Positions 53,880 through 54,134 of a stretch of 54,134 bases of DNA are shown here, piece by piece. A program made the translations under genes and the position numbers. The notes under the pieces are model-generated. The model was given only the letters and a program-made list of their open reading frames with translations. It was not told the origin of the DNA and did no database searches. This DNA comes from Pirellulales bacterium (GTDB lineage: Bacteria > Planctomycetota > Planctomycetia > Pirellulales > JACPPG01), in assembly GCA_036499395.1 (NCBI GenBank), contig DASYDW010000083.1, positions 1-54,134 on the forward strand. The letters run 5' to 3'. Every line of letters starts with the position of its first letter. The first letter of the stretch is position 1.

Positions 53880-54134
53880 TTGCCCTCGACGCTTTGATGG
53901 CCGCATGCAGGCGTCCCATTGGTTCGGCCCGTCTATCGATGGACGGATTGAACCGCGCACGCGCCATGATCGCTGCCGATCCCGCCAAACGCCACAGTCT
54001 GGATACGCTCGAAGAGCTCGCGAAGCTGGATCGTTGGACCTAGGCCCGTCAATTCCGCACTGCCTTTGGCACGAGTCCCAGCTGGTACCGTACCATGCGC
54101 CAACTGAATATCGTGCGTCGGCAGATACTCAGCG
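53880..54134 (+). pseudogene. Decayed AraC regulator (copy of 39.8-40.0 kb), runs off the window
   Basis: The frame gives LMAACRRPIGSARLSMDGL and LEELAKLDRWT, then a TAG where the intact gene has TTG (Leu) before ARQFR. The part encoding the cupin sensor (equivalent of about 39280-39783) is deleted. Upstream bases 53835-53878 match the intact promoter and start region (39236-39278). Confidence 0.85.

Noticed and set aside
1..54134. CRISPR array, tRNA or rRNA genes, or a toxin-antitoxin pair.
   Set aside because: No regularly spaced repeats, RNA gene signatures or paired small genes of known toxin families were seen on reading both strands.

Overview
The window looks like a piece of a proteobacterial chromosome, most likely gammaproteobacterial and perhaps Steroidobacter-like. 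That placement is an inference from the gene families: Tat-exported isoquinoline-type oxidoreductase, GlxA/DJ-1 regulators, LytTR two-component pairs and exported proteins of several kinds. No rRNA, tRNA, housekeeping operon, replication origin or CRISPR array was seen. The window is an accessory, rearranged region in which many genes exist as one intact copy plus one decayed copy.

Layout. 0-1.2 kb: the end of an IS21-type element cutting a tyrosine integrase. 1.1-5.6 kb: a minus-strand run of DoxX, exported RidA, two exported DJ-1/PfpI proteins and a GlxA-type AraC regulator. 5.6-16.4 kb: a LytTR signalling neighbourhood. It holds a degenerate LytS-type kinase flanked by copies of one promoter-like repeat, a cytochrome c-PQQ dehydrogenase, an exported alpha/beta hydrolase, an intact LytS/LytTR pair, and the divergent operon iorA-iorB-Tat-exported SDR. 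A 21-bp-period direct repeat (CTACGATT) sits at three places and is the probable LytTR operator. 16.4-19.1 kb: an exported metallo-beta-lactamase-fold hydrolase and a DJ-1 protein with an N-terminal zinc ribbon. 19.2-24.4 kb: an island bracketed by broken integrase pieces. It carries a broken peptide-deformylase-like gene and a tight three-gene operon, an HTH-fused SF2 helicase, a small zinc protein and an Mrr-like nuclease. This is the best candidate for an undescribed (anti-phage) system. 24.4-26.4 kb: collision of a hydrolase tail with a 5'-truncated LytS-type kinase and a twice-frameshifted LytTR regulator.

26.7-36 kb: CPBP-like membrane protein, PhzF, two YbaK proteins, frameshifted cupin, ArsR regulator, amidohydrolase fragment, exported SUMF1-like protein, RidA, FAH-family hydrolase, an exported small protein and an RraA-like protein; a catabolic and detoxification assortment. 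36-40.2 kb: exported prolyl oligopeptidase, class IV aminotransferase and a divergent AraC regulator. 40.2-41.4 kb: a gene graveyard (tails of an amidohydrolase, DoxX, the small exported protein and RraA). 41.5-47.7 kb: second SUMF1-like protein, membrane-anchored TlpA-like thioredoxin, fifth DJ-1 protein, PLP decarboxylase, second small exported protein, exported methyltransferase-like protein. 47.9-50 kb: OmpR/EnvZ-type pair. 50.2-53.7 kb: BAAT-type hydrolase, peptidase tail, broken alpha/beta hydrolase, DUF4386-type membrane protein. 53.7 kb to the end: a decayed copy of the aminotransferase/AraC locus at 39 kb.

Several genes differ from their family by single-base indels (response regulator, deformylase, cupin, hydrolase). 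These may be real decay or sequencing errors; the sequence alone cannot decide.
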